DNA of 23,572 nucleotides from Anaerolineales bacterium UBA877 (lineage in GTDB: Bacteria > Chloroflexota > Anaerolineae > Anaerolineales > Villigracilaceae), in NCBI GenBank assembly GCA_002294405.1, contig DBFP01000036.1, forward strand, positions 1-23,572. Direction: 5' to 3'. Made by a program: the position numbers and the translations under genes. The notes below the pieces were generated by a model, which had not been told where the DNA came from, made no database searches, and saw only the letters and a program-made list of their open reading frames with translations. Shown one piece after another: positions 8,004 through 16,125 of the stretch. How positions within the stretch are numbered: position 1 is the stretch's first letter; the number at the start of each line of letters is the position of its first letter.

Positions 8004-8031
8004 TTGCATAATATGCCTTAATGGTTATAAA
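8004..8031 (+). promoter_or_regulatory. tdh: Probable promoter for the threonine dehydrogenase gene
   Basis: TTGCAT (8004-8009), 16-base spacer and TATAAA (8026-8031) on the plus strand. This would give a leader of about 85 bases that includes a small hairpin (ACCTTG/CAAGGT, 8060-8079). The -35 is only a partial match. The rest of the 282-base gap (7842-8123) shows nothing else I can name. Confidence 0.45.
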
Positions 8032-8123
8032 TATCGATCTGGGTTTGAAGGTTACCGTTACCTTGAAGATTCACAAGGTTTCTCAAGACCTGTTGGCATA
8101 CATTGAAATGGAAGGAGAGATCC

Positions 8124-9155
8124 ATGAGTGAAAAATCTGTCATGGTGACAGGAGCATGCGGTGAAATTGGGCAGGCACTTGTCCAAAGCCTGTCAAACCA
8201 GGGTTTCCGCATCGTTACAGCCGATCTGGTACCCCTGCCGGAATCGATCAAAGGTCTTTCAGCGGAGCACATCCAGGGAGACCTAGTCAACCGGATCAAG
8301 ATGTTATATGACTACGAATTCGACATTATTTTTCACCTTGCCGCCTCGCTCTCCTCGAAAGCGGAAATTGCCACCGAGGAAGCCCATCGAATAAATGTGG
8401 AAGGCACAATGCAGCTTTTGATGCTGTCAGCGTACAAGTCGGAAAAACTCAAGAAGCCGGTCAAGTTTCTGTTCCCCAGTTCAATCGCGGTTTATGGCTT
8501 CCCGGACAGGAGTACAAAACACGCTGCGGGGAGTGTTAAAGAAGACGATTGGAACACCCCGCATACCATGTATGGCTGCAATAAACTTTATTGTGAAAAA
8601 CTGGGCACCTATTACAGTCTTTATTGCGGTCAACGGCACCTGGATCCAATCCCGCCCACGATGCTCGATTTCCGCGCCATCCGCTTCCCCGGGCTGGTCA
8701 GCGCAATCACCATCCCGAGTGGCGGCACGAGTGATTATGGTCCCGAGATGCTGCATTCAGCCGCGGCTGGAAAACCTTACGCCTGCTTTGTGGATGCCAG
8801 CACGCGTATCTCGTTCATGGCCATGCCGGACGCAATAAAATCCCTGCTGATGTTGATGGATGCCCCCCGTAAAAGCCTGTCCAGCCAGGTGTATAACATC
8901 GCTGCATTCAGCTTAACTGCCGCGGATTTCCGGCAGCGGGCATTGGCTGCCTTCCCCGAGGCACAGATCACCTTCGAGCCAAATCTGCGCCGACAGGGCA
9001 TTGTCGATTCCTGGCCGGAGGACGTGGATGACTCGAGAGCCCGCAAAGATTGGAACTGGAAGCCGGATTATGATGAGGAAAAATTCTTCAATGATTATTT
9101 TATTCCGGAAATTAAAAAAAGATACCAGAAACCAAATTTACGCACTCTTGAATAA
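8124..9155 (+). CDS. tdh: L-threonine 3-dehydrogenase, SDR (epimerase-like) type
   Basis: Oxidises L-threonine with NAD+ to 2-amino-3-ketobutyrate in the cytoplasm. The 343-residue protein is an extended short-chain dehydrogenase: the NAD-binding T-G-A-C-G-E-I-G-Q (Gly10, 13, 16), H-L-A-A-S-L-S-S, F-P-S-S-I-A-V-Y-G (catalytic Ser region) and Y150-G-C-N-K154. What separates it from sugar epimerases is the C-terminal set typical of SDR-type TDH: F-P-G-L-V-S, G-G-T-S-D-Y, Y-N-I-A-A-F-S, and D-S-W-P-E-D-V-D-D-S-R-A-R-K-D-W-N-W. A longer frame begins at 8103, but the ATG at 8124 has GGAGAG at the right distance. No 2-amino-3-ketobutyrate ligase gene (kbl) is adjacent, so glycine formation would rely on a distant gene. 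It is monocistronic and convergent with purA. Confidence 0.88.
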   Translation: MSEKSVMVTGACGEIGQALVQSLSNQGFRIVTADLVPLPESIKGLSAEHIQGDLVNRIKMLYDYEFDIIFHLAASLSSKAEIATEEAHRINVEGTMQLLMLSAYKSEKLKKPVKFLFPSSIAVYGFPDRSTKHAAGSVKEDDWNTPHTMYGCNKLYCEKLGTYYSLYCGQRHLDPIPPTMLDFRAIRFPGLVSAITIPSGGTSDYGPEMLHSAAAGKPYACFVDASTRISFMAMPDAIKSLLMLMDAPRKSLSSQVYNIAAFSLTAADFRQRALAAFPEAQITFEPNLRRQGIVDSWPEDVDDSRARKDWNWKPDYDEEKFFNDYFIPEIKKRYQKPNLRTLE

Positions 9156-9182
9156 AACCCGGGACCGCCACTTGGCGGTCCC
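9153..9182 (-). terminator. Terminator between tdh and purA
   Basis: A perfect 9-bp stem, GGGACCGCC (9161-9169) with GGCGGTCCC (9174-9182), and a four-base loop. On the minus strand it is followed by GGGTTTTATT, so it best serves purA. The plus-strand tail lacks a U-run, but the hairpin may still help end tdh. Confidence 0.75.
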
Positions 9183-9187
9183 TCACA

Positions 9188-10504
9188 TTACGGATGCATG
9201 ACCACCTGTTCCCGTTCTGGTCCAACGCTGACCATCCGCACTGGCACTCCCGCCAACCGGGTCATCCGTTCAAGGTAGGTTATTGCGTTCGGTGGCAGAT
9301 CCGCCCATTTCCGGACTGCAGAAACATCCTCCCCCCATCCAGGAAGATCCTCATAAATTGGCTCGTAAATGCCCAGGTCGGCAGGACCGTAGGGTAGATC
9401 GGTGATTTCCGCGTGTTGAGTGTTTAGAGGGAGCTTTCCCGTTTTACGATAGGCGGTACACAGCCGGATGCTTTCCAACCCGCTTAAGATGTCCAGCTTG
9501 GTGACCGCCAATTCTCCAATCCCGTTGATCCTGACTGCATACTTCATCAAAACGCCATCCAACCAGCCAACGCGCCGCGGGCGGCCGGTGGTGGTGCCGT
9601 ACTCATCCCAGGGGTGTTCACCCGTGCCTCGCAGGCGCAGGGCCAGATCGTTAAAAACTTCTGTTGGAAAGGGGCCGGAACCCACGCGGGTTTGGAACGC
9701 CTTTACCACCCCGATGACAACTGCATCTTTGACAATATCAAGCCCCAACCCCAAACCAGTCAATGCTCCCGGCGCAGTTGTGCTGGAGGAGGTCACGAAT
9801 GGATAGGTTCCAAAGTCTATGTCGAGCAGAGTCCCCTGGGCACCTTCAACCAGGATCGTTTTCCCGGCATGAAAAGCGGAATGGAGTTCAAACGATGTGT
9901 CAGCAATATAAGGCTTTAGACGTTCGGCATATTCCATGAGCTGGTCGCGGACGGAGGATGGGTCAATTTCGGGCACACCCAGCAGCCCCAGGGTGCGGTT
10001 GGCATCGACCAAATGTGAAGCAATCCGGTCACTGAAATCGGGAGCGAGCATGTCCGCGACGCGCAATCCACGGCGGGAGGCTTTATCCATATATGCCGGG
10101 CCGATGCCGCGTCCAGTTGTACCAATATTACTTTTCCCCCGGCTTGCTTCCAATGCCTTATCGAGTGCCTGGTGGGCGGGTGTGATCACGTGCGCAGCAT
10201 AGGAAACGCGAAGTCTTTCAGGCGAGACGATAATCCCAGCCTGGTGGAGAGCATCCATTTCCTCTAACAGGGTCCCAGGGTTGATCACCATGCCGTTCCC
10301 AAGCATGGCAATGATTTGCGGGTGAATGATCCCGGAAGGAACGAGATGCAGCTTGAAGATTTGGCTTCCCACCGTGACTGTGTGACCGGCATTATCCCCC
10401 CCGTTGTACCTGGCTGAAATATCCGCCTGCTGTGCGAACCAGTCAACGATACGGCCTTTGCCCTCATCCCCCCATTGTGCGCCTACAACGACCTGTATCG
10501 GCAT
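9188..10504 (-). CDS. purA: Adenylosuccinate synthetase
   Basis: Catalyses GTP-dependent condensation of IMP with aspartate to adenylosuccinate, the first committed step to AMP. The 438-residue protein has the family's full length and landmarks: Q-W-G-D-E-G-K-G-R at residues ~10-18 (GTP-binding loop with the catalytic Asp), Y-N-G-G-D-N-A-G-H-T (catalytic His), G-T-T-G-R-G-I-G-P-A-Y (IMP-binding region) and V-E-G-A-Q-G-T-L-L-D-I-D-F-G-T-Y-P. The frame extends to 10567, but the ATG at 10504 has AAGGAG upstream and starts exactly where the family does. It is transcribed alone, with its own extended -10 promoter and a strong terminator, as is common for this housekeeping gene. Confidence 0.97.
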   Translation of the reverse strand: MPIQVVVGAQWGDEGKGRIVDWFAQQADISARYNGGDNAGHTVTVGSQIFKLHLVPSGIIHPQIIAMLGNGMVINPGTLLEEMDALHQAGIIVSPERLRVSYAAHVITPAHQALDKALEASRGKSNIGTTGRGIGPAYMDKASRRGLRVADMLAPDFSDRIASHLVDANRTLGLLGVPEIDPSSVRDQLMEYAERLKPYIADTSFELHSAFHAGKTILVEGAQGTLLDIDFGTYPFVTSSSTTAPGALTGLGLGLDIVKDAVVIGVVKAFQTRVGSGPFPTEVFNDLALRLRGTGEHPWDEYGTTTGRPRRVGWLDGVLMKYAVRINGIGELAVTKLDILSGLESIRLCTAYRKTGKLPLNTQHAEITDLPYGPADLGIYEPIYEDLPGWGEDVSAVRKWADLPPNAITYLERMTRLAGVPVRMVSVGPEREQVVMHP

Positions 10505-10565
10505 GTTTTCTCCTTTATGGGATTGCTTGGAAAAATCAGCGGAAGTTTTGAGAACCTGCAATTGC

Positions 10566-10574
10566 ATTATATCA
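10566..10574 (-). promoter_or_regulatory. purA: Extended -10 promoter for purA
   Basis: The minus strand reads TGATATAAT, a perfect extended -10 (TGn plus TATAAT). No matching -35 is seen, which is normal for this promoter class. The predicted leader is about 55 bases. Confidence 0.6.
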
Positions 10575-10592
10575 AGGGCTTGGACGATGGAG

Positions 10593-10598
10593 TATAAT
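10593..10598 (+). promoter_or_regulatory. Possible -10 element for the LysM gene
   Basis: A perfect TATAAT lies 17 bases before the GTG start at 10615, so the transcript would begin only about 10 bases before the gene. No convincing -35 is found at 16-18 bases. Confidence 0.4.
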
Positions 10599-10614
10599 CT
10601 TCGCGGGTGATTCC

Positions 10615-11418
10615 GTGAAAACGAAAGCCATTCTGGTCGTTGGCGCTGCGCTGATTATCCTTGGACTGGCATGCATCTCCGCAAGCGTTCAGGCAGCTTC
10701 AGTCGATCCTCAGATCGCTTATCCATCGCCCACTCCCCTTCCAGATGGAAGAATCATTTATTTCGTAAAAGCGGGGGATACGTGCGAACAAATATCCCTG
10801 TTGTACGGTGTGTCGCTGGAGTATCTGCGCACAACCAACCAGTTGGATTCAAACTGTTCGCTGCGCGAGGGGCAACAGCTTATGCTGGGTGTGGGGGGAC
10901 CCTCAGCTGCCTCTCCCACTCCCGGTCCATCCCCCACGCCAACAGTCGCCCTTCCAACAAGCACGCCCGGGGAAAGCGGGGTGGCCAAGGTGTGTGTGCT
11001 GGTTTACCTGGATGTTAATGGTGACGGCTTGCGGCAGCCAACCGAGACAGCCATTGCCGGGGCGGCACTCAGCCTCACCAGCGTGGATGGTTCTTATTCC
11101 CAAACTCTGACCACAAGCATCAACCCGGACGCGACTGCCTACCAGGGTATGTGTTTTTTGGATGTACCCATGGGAAATTACAACATCAGTGCCGCTGCAC
11201 CGGTTGGATATAATCCCACGATTGCCCTGACTTCCAAAATCATTGTGACTGCGGGTGATACCGCTTACATTGACTATGGCGCGCAGCTCAACACCATCGT
11301 GGTTTCAGAAAACCCCACGAACAAGCGTTCACCCCTGCTGGGTATCATCGGCGGTCTGTTTTTACTTGCCGGGGTCGGTATGGGGGTGTACGTCTGGAGC
11401 TTGCTGAGAAAAAAGTAA
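10615..11418 (+). CDS. Membrane-anchored LysM and SdrD-B-like envelope protein
   Basis: A 267-residue exported protein. Residues 1-28 are a signal or anchor helix. Residues ~48-93 form a LysM domain (Y-F-V-K-A-G-D-T-C-E-Q-I-S through L-R-E-G-Q-Q-L-M), which usually binds peptidoglycan or related glycans. A Pro/Thr/Ser linker (~98-120) follows. At ~125-225 is a domain with Y-L-D-V-N-G-D-G-L-R-Q-P-T-E (131-144), the calcium-loop hallmark of SdrD-B/Cna-B-like repeats, ending in a G-N-Y-N-I-S-A strand. The C-terminus has one hydrophobic helix (~238-262) and a basic R-K-K end, so the folded domains sit outside and the tail inside. The start is GTG at 10615 with a weak GGGTGA nearby. It is 22 bases from the transporter gene, which suggests co-transcription. 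The architecture is clear; the ligand is not. Confidence 0.8.
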   Translation: MKTKAILVVGAALIILGLACISASVQAASVDPQIAYPSPTPLPDGRIIYFVKAGDTCEQISLLYGVSLEYLRTTNQLDSNCSLREGQQLMLGVGGPSAASPTPGPSPTPTVALPTSTPGESGVAKVCVLVYLDVNGDGLRQPTETAIAGAALSLTSVDGSYSQTLTTSINPDATAYQGMCFLDVPMGNYNISAAAPVGYNPTIALTSKIIVTAGDTAYIDYGAQLNTIVVSENPTNKRSPLLGIIGGLFLLAGVGMGVYVWSLLRKK

Positions 11419-11440
11419 ACGGGGGAATGAGATCTATTCC

Positions 11441-12328
11441 ATGCTGAATAAATCCGTGATGATCAATCCATTCTGGGGATTCCTGTCCGGCCTGGCTGCG
11501 GCAGCAATTTGGGGAGGTATGTATGTGGTCAGCAAGGTGGTCATGGAAGTGATTCCCCCCTTCACCCTCATCGTGACGCGCCTTGTATTGGGGATCCTGA
11601 CCCTCGGCTTGATTGTCTGGATTCGAAAAGGTTGGGGTCCAGACCGGCGTCAATTCTGGAAGATTTTTTGGGTTGGCTTTGTGGGCTATGGCATCTCCCT
11701 AAGTTTCCAATTTGTGGGCACGAACCTGTCCACGGCAGCCAACGGGGCGCTGGTCACATCAATTACACCAGCCTTCGTCCTGCTGTTTGCCTCGCTCCTG
11801 CTCGCAGAAAAGATCACCCTGGGACGGATATCCGCACTCGTAATCGCCACGGTTGGCGTGGTGGCGGTCATCGACCCGCGCAATGCCGGTCTATCTTCCT
11901 CCTTCTTTTGGGGCAATATCAGCCTCGTGGTTGCCGCTCTGACCTGGGCTCTGTATTCAGTCCTCATCCGCAAGGTAACCCGTGAAACGGATGTCCTGAC
12001 CGCGACATTGATAGCATTTATGGGTGGTTTGCCGGTTTGTCTGCCCATCGGCACCTGGGAGCTGACATCCCAGCATTTTGGATCCATCAGCCTGGGGGTG
12101 GTCAGCGGTATCCTTTTCATTGGCATCATCTCCACTGCCCTGGCGATGTATTTATGGAACACTGCTTTTGCTGTCCTGGACGCAGGGGTTGCCTCGCTGA
12201 CATTCTTCGCGCAACCGTTGGTGGGAACGCTGCTTGCCGTGGTTTTTGTAAAAGAGCATATCACCCCCCTTTTTGTTGTTGGGGGAATCCTGATTGGAAC
12301 AGCCCTGATTATTTCCAGCAAGGCTTGA
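11441..12328 (+). CDS. EamA/DMT-family transporter (10 TM)
   Basis: A 295-residue inner-membrane protein with about ten hydrophobic helices arranged as two EamA repeats. The N-terminal repeat has the typical A-A-I-W-G-G-M-Y-V-V-S-K; the second begins near A-A-L-T-W-A-L-Y-S-V-L-I-R-K. The drug/metabolite transporter superfamily exports amino acids, nucleosides or other metabolites; the substrate cannot be predicted here. The ATG at 11441 has no good Shine-Dalgarno, and an ATG at 11459 is an alternative. The gene closely follows the LysM gene and ends at a clear terminator, so the two form a probable two-gene unit. Confidence 0.88.
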   Translation: MLNKSVMINPFWGFLSGLAAAAIWGGMYVVSKVVMEVIPPFTLIVTRLVLGILTLGLIVWIRKGWGPDRRQFWKIFWVGFVGYGISLSFQFVGTNLSTAANGALVTSITPAFVLLFASLLLAEKITLGRISALVIATVGVVAVIDPRNAGLSSSFFWGNISLVVAALTWALYSVLIRKVTRETDVLTATLIAFMGGLPVCLPIGTWELTSQHFGSISLGVVSGILFIGIISTALAMYLWNTAFAVLDAGVASLTFFAQPLVGTLLAVVFVKEHITPLFVVGGILIGTALIISSKA

Positions 12329-12349
12329 AGAATTAGTATAAATAATGGC

Positions 12350-12377
12350 GACGCACCTGGATTAGTGCGTCGTATTT
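12350..12377 (+). terminator. Terminator after the EamA transporter
   Basis: GACGCAC (12350-12356) pairs with GTGCGTC (12365-12371) across an eight-base loop, followed by GTATTTTG. It lies 22 bases after the transporter stop codon. Confidence 0.75.
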
Positions 12378-12498
12378 TGTGTTTGGCAGAGTTATGACCC
12401 CACAAAATGAGTAAGCCAGCCACCAGGAAAATATAAGTACAAGTGGAAGACTTTTTATTTTGGTATCCGTTCCAATCGGGAATCAATCCGGGTTTTCA

Positions 12499-13635
12499 TT
12501 AAGGGATGGACCCAAACAGGCTTTCACAGGCGATATCATAATATTGCATTTCAACGGCTTTATTTTTTTCTGAATATGCGGCCGCCTCCTCGCCAATCTT
12601 GATCACATCTCCAACATGGAGGATGGCATCGGTGTCCCAGTAGCGCGGGAGAACCATTAATGGATCGTTGACCGGGCCTTCCGGGATCCATTCGCTTCGC
12701 TGTAAATCGATCGTATCTGCCAGCGGGACCCAGTTGAACATTACCGGTCCCCGCGGGTTGGTGGTAAACCCCAGTTGGTAACCCACCTGCCGGGCAATCT
12801 GAACAGAATGGGGGGTGAATCCACCTCCGGGCCAAATATAGGCGATCGGTGCCTTCCCAAAGTATTTCTGGATATTTTCCATGGAACCCTGGAGGTCATG
12901 GCGAATAAATTCATCCGTCGATGCCGGACCAATGGCAATATGAGGCGAACTATTCCCGTGTGCCTGGTAATCCACCCACCCCTCTTTGGCCAGGGCTGCA
13001 TTCCCCGCAAGGGCAGGATCGGATCCCCCAAAAGCGCTGATCCAGGCATTGACCACCGGCCATCCATAATCAGTCCAATATTTGCGGAACAGCACTTCGA
13101 AGTATTGGGCATAATGGCGGTCATCCACCACAAGGAGCATGGAATGCTCGGGGATCCTGGCGTTTTTCTCCATGAAATCAGCCAGTTGATTCATGGTGAT
13201 TGCCTGGAAACCATTATCATTAAGGCGGTTCATTAACTGGCGGAAATCAAATTCCGAGATCGTACTCCCGATGGTCTGACCGGCAATGGAATGAAACATG
13301 ATGACCATCACCACCGTCCCCGGTGAGCTGTTTGCCGAAGACCATTTGTCTTTCAGATATTCGCATTTATCCGCGGCATAAGTATGGGGGGTTCCAAATG
13401 GGGTCAGGATGCTGTTTTGATAAGGGACGGGCAAGGACGGGGGAGTGCGGGCGGTTGGTGTAAGAGTTGTCGTGGAAGTGGGGGTTATTGAGGGTGTTCC
13501 GGTTTGGACCAGGGAACTGGTCACCCTATAATCGGGAGTTGGAGATGGAGACGAGGGAACACATGCTGTCAGGCTGGAGGCGGCCAGGCTCAAGCCGATA
13601 ATAAAGCAGGTGGGGGAATACCGGAATAAAGACAT
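12499..13635 (-). CDS. Polysaccharide-deacetylase-like lipoprotein, divergent active site
   Basis: A 378-residue exported protein. The N-terminus has a hydrophobic stretch and lipobox S-L-T-A-C with Cys25, followed by a Ser/Thr/Pro linker to about residue 75. The rest resembles the NodB fold: V-I-M-F-H-S-I (111-117), a strand ending L-L-V-V-D-D-R-H (167-174, equivalent to the TFDDG motif), W-V-D-Y-Q-A-H-G-N-S-S-P-H (His226 and His232, the histidine motif) and I-W-P-G-G-G-F-T (equivalent to RPP/YPYG). The second motif lacks the usual HS/TxxH spacing, and Gly after DD is Arg, so metal binding may be altered or lost. The start was set at the ATG at 13635, where the signal sequence begins, although the frame is open upstream. 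It lies 62 bases after the inositol-phosphate synthase gene, beyond a hairpin. Confidence 0.75.
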   Translation of the reverse strand: MSLFRYSPTCFIIGLSLAASSLTACVPSSPSPTPDYRVTSSLVQTGTPSITPTSTTTLTPTARTPPSLPVPYQNSILTPFGTPHTYAADKCEYLKDKWSSANSSPGTVVMVIMFHSIAGQTIGSTISEFDFRQLMNRLNDNGFQAITMNQLADFMEKNARIPEHSMLLVVDDRHYAQYFEVLFRKYWTDYGWPVVNAWISAFGGSDPALAGNAALAKEGWVDYQAHGNSSPHIAIGPASTDEFIRHDLQGSMENIQKYFGKAPIAYIWPGGGFTPHSVQIARQVGYQLGFTTNPRGPVMFNWVPLADTIDLQRSEWIPEGPVNDPLMVLPRYWDTDAILHVGDVIKIGEEAAAYSEKNKAVEMQYYDIACESLFGSIP

Positions 13636-13660
13636 GTTTCGAATATTATGAGTTAAGAAC

Positions 13661-13687
13661 CTTGCGAAGGTTTGTAGCCTTCGCAAG
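13661..13687 (-). terminator. Terminator-like hairpin after inositol-phosphate synthase
   Basis: A perfect 10-bp stem, CTTGCGAAGG with CCTTCGCAAG, and a seven-base loop, 10 bases after the stop codon of ino1 on the minus strand. The following GTTCTTAACTC is only partly U-rich, so termination may be incomplete and the lipoprotein gene could receive read-through. Confidence 0.6.
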
Positions 13688-13697
13688 AGATTATCGA

Positions 13698-14783
13698 TTA
13701 TTCGTTGTCTTCCCCTTTGATGAATGCCTCGGTCTTTTCGCGGCAGATGTTGTCCTTGAACTGCCTGGGAGGGGTCTTGAAAAAATAGGAAGAGGGTCCG
13801 ATAATCGGACCGGAAAGTCCCCGGTCCAGCGCCAGTTTGGCGCACCGGACTGCATCAATGACCACTCCAGCTGAGTTGGGGCTATCCCACACCTCCAGTT
13901 TTACTTCTACGTTGAGGGGCACATCGCCAAAAGTGGTGCCTTCCATGCGTATGTAGCACCATTTCCGGTCGGTCAGCCAGGGAACATGGTCCGAGGGACC
14001 AACGTGGATGTTATCGGGGTCCAGCTTATAGGGGATCATGCTGGTGACTGCACCAGTCTTGGAGATTTTCTTGGACTCAAGGCGCTCGCGTTCCAGCATG
14101 TTCAGAAAGTCGGTGTTGCCGCCAAAGTTTAGTTGGTAGGTTCGGTCGATGCGAACGCCGCGGTCCACGAATAGGCTGGTAAGAACTCGATGCAGGATGG
14201 TGGCTCCCACCTGGGATTTGATATCATCGCCCAAAATGGGCAAACCGGCATCCTTGAAGCGTTTCGCCCAGTACTCGGAGGATGAAATAAACACGGGAAT
14301 GCAGTTCACAAAGGCGCAGCCGGCTTCCAGGATTTGCTCAACGTACCACTTGGTGGCCATCTCTGAACCCACCGGCAGGTATGAGATCACCACATCTGTC
14401 TTGGTATCTTTGAGCAATTTTACGATATCAGCGGTCGGGCCGGGAGCCTTGGTGATCACCTGGGATAGGTATTTTCCCAAACCGTCATGGGTCATTCCGC
14501 GCACGACCGGAACATCCAGTCTGGGCACATCACAAAACTTAATCGTGTTATTCGGTTCAGCAAAGATCGCCTCGGAGAGGTCTTTACCCACCTTGGTAAT
14601 GTTGATATCAATGCCCATCGTGAATACGATGTCGCGTATATGGTATCCGCCCAGGTTCACATGCATCAAGCCGGGCACAGACGCTTCATCGGGCGTCTTC
14701 TTGTAATACTCGATACCCTGTACAAGGGAAGAAGCACAATTCCCAACCCCAATAATTGCCACGCGGACCTTTTTTTTACTCAT
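13698..14783 (-). CDS. ino1: Inositol-3-phosphate synthase (myo-inositol-1-phosphate synthase)
   Basis: Converts glucose 6-phosphate to inositol phosphate using a bound NAD+. The 361-residue product matches the short bacterial/archaeal form rather than the ~500-residue eukaryotic one. Visible features are the NAD-binding [11 protein letters not shown], the P-G-L-M-H region, [36 protein letters not shown] (the most conserved block with the catalytic Lys) and [11 protein letters not shown]. The frame extends to 14816, but the ATG at 14783 has AAAGGAG five bases upstream. Inositol phosphate can feed phosphatidylinositol-type lipids or soluble inositol compounds; no phosphatidyltransferase lies next to it. 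It is divergent from the histidine-kinase operon. Confidence 0.93.
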   Translation of the reverse strand: MSKKKVRVAIIGVGNCASSLVQGIEYYKKTPDEASVPGLMHVNLGGYHIRDIVFTMGIDINITKVGKDLSEAIFAEPNNTIKFCDVPRLDVPVVRGMTHDGLGKYLSQVITKAPGPTADIVKLLKDTKTDVVISYLPVGSEMATKWYVEQILEAGCAFVNCIPVFISSSEYWAKRFKDAGLPILGDDIKSQVGATILHRVLTSLFVDRGVRIDRTYQLNFGGNTDFLNMLERERLESKKISKTGAVTSMIPYKLDPDNIHVGPSDHVPWLTDRKWCYIRMEGTTFGDVPLNVEVKLEVWDSPNSAGVVIDAVRCAKLALDRGLSGPIIGPSSYFFKTPPRQFKDNICREKTEAFIKGEDNE

Positions 14784-14820
14784 ATTACTCCTTTGGTCGG
14801 ATGTAAATTCCGTCAATTAT

Positions 14821-14829
14821 TGCTATAAT
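14821..14829 (+). promoter_or_regulatory. Extended -10 promoter of the kinase operon, nearly leaderless
   Basis: TGCTATAAT is a perfect extended -10 (TGn plus TATAAT). The last T is nine bases before the ATG at 14839, so the predicted start site falls two or three bases before the start codon. No Shine-Dalgarno is present, which fits a leaderless mRNA. Confidence 0.6.
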
Positions 14830-14838
14830 CCAATCACC

Positions 14839-16119
14839 ATGGATTCCAAATCGGTTATACCTGTTGATGGTCGCACCCAGCGCCTGGAACGTCTCTTGGA
14901 GATCAGCCGTACCCTCAGCGCTTCGCTGGACCTGGAACCCTTCCTGCAGTCGTTAATCTCTGATGCTGCAGAATTAACCGGTTGTGAGTCGGCTTCCATC
15001 CTGGAGTTGGATGATTCCGGAAACCATTTATATTTCCTGGCGCTGCCCCAGAGACACCAGGATGCTCTAAAGACTGTCAAAGTCCCGCTGGCTGCCAGCT
15101 TGGCTGGATGGGTTTTCCAAAATAATCAACCTCTTATTGTCATAGATACAGCAGCAGATCCACGGCACTTCAAGGGGGCGGACCTGGCAGCGGATTTTGT
15201 CACCCGCTCTCTCCTGTCGGTTCCCATCGTTTTTCATGGGGAGACGCTCGGTGTTTTTGAAGCAGTTAACAAGACCGAACATGCCCATTATACCGAAGAA
15301 GACCTTTTAATTCTAGAAACAATTGCCTCCCTGGCGGCAATATCGCTTCAAAATGCCCGCCTGATGAACAAAGCCCGGCGCTCCCAGGATCAAATGGTCC
15401 AGCTTGACCGGATGAAGAGCGGTTTTATCGCCATCGCATCTCATGAACTGCGCACCCCTCTGGGCCTAATTCTTGGACACGCCACCTTCCTGCGCGAGGT
15501 TGTATCTCCTGAATCCCGCCCCCAAATGGATATCATCGTCCGTAACGGACTAAGATTGAAGGAGATTATTGACAACCTTGCCAAGATGGACAACGCCGAA
15601 CGCGGTGTCGCCACGCTCCGGGCTCACACGCTTTCAATCAAACGCATCGCTGAAGAAGTTACAGATTCGTTCTACCAGCAGGCAAAACAAAAGGGCCTCT
15701 CCCTCCATTGTGAGACTCCGACTGATGAACTCCTGGTGGAGGGCGATTCTTCCAAGATTGCCATTGCCCTCAGCAATATCGTCGAGAACGCCATTTCCTT
15801 CACCAACCCGGGGGGACATATATTAATTGTTGCCGAGTCGATCCCGGAATGTGTAAAAATATCAGTCGTAGATGATGGGATCGGAATCCCACCCAAGGAT
15901 CTGCCGCATATTTTCGAACGCTTTTATCAGGTTGAATCACACCTCACCCGCAAACATAACGGCATGGGGTTGGGTTTATCCGTATCTAAGGTAATGGTCG
16001 AAATGCATGGTGGAAGGATCTGGGTGGATAGCATCGAAGGCAAGGGCAGCAAATTCACATTCCTCCTGCCAGTTAAGTCCGATCAGGCTGACACTGCCAG
16101 CAAAGTATTCATCTCCTGA
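14839..16119 (+). CDS. Cytosolic GAF-domain sensor histidine kinase
   Basis: A 426-residue soluble histidine kinase. A GAF domain occupies about residues 18-172 and probably binds a small ligand or senses redox. It is followed by a short coiled linker and HisKA with S-H202-E-L-R-T-P-L as the phospho-acceptor. The ATPase domain shows the N box (Asn313/Asn317 in S-N-I-V-E-N-A), G1 (D-D-G-I-G-I-P, 345-351), the F box (F-E-R-F-Y-Q) and G2 (G-M-G-L-G-L, 375-380), so it should be active. No membrane helix or receiver domain is present, and no response-regulator gene is adjacent. The ATG at 14839 matches the predicted leaderless start. A PfkB kinase gene follows six bases after the stop, and an M20 peptidase gene after that, forming a three-gene operon. 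Confidence 0.92.
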   Translation: MDSKSVIPVDGRTQRLERLLEISRTLSASLDLEPFLQSLISDAAELTGCESASILELDDSGNHLYFLALPQRHQDALKTVKVPLAASLAGWVFQNNQPLIVIDTAADPRHFKGADLAADFVTRSLLSVPIVFHGETLGVFEAVNKTEHAHYTEEDLLILETIASLAAISLQNARLMNKARRSQDQMVQLDRMKSGFIAIASHELRTPLGLILGHATFLREVVSPESRPQMDIIVRNGLRLKEIIDNLAKMDNAERGVATLRAHTLSIKRIAEEVTDSFYQQAKQKGLSLHCETPTDELLVEGDSSKIAIALSNIVENAISFTNPGGHILIVAESIPECVKISVVDDGIGIPPKDLPHIFERFYQVESHLTRKHNGMGLGLSVSKVMVEMHGGRIWVDSIEGKGSKFTFLLPVKSDQADTASKVFIS

Positions 16120-16125
16120 GAAAAT

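Noticed and set aside
11686..12486. Minus-strand 266-codon frame opposite the EamA transporter
   Set aside because: The plus-strand frame gives ten clean membrane helices; the opposite frame is a shadow with basic, Ala/Thr-rich sequence.
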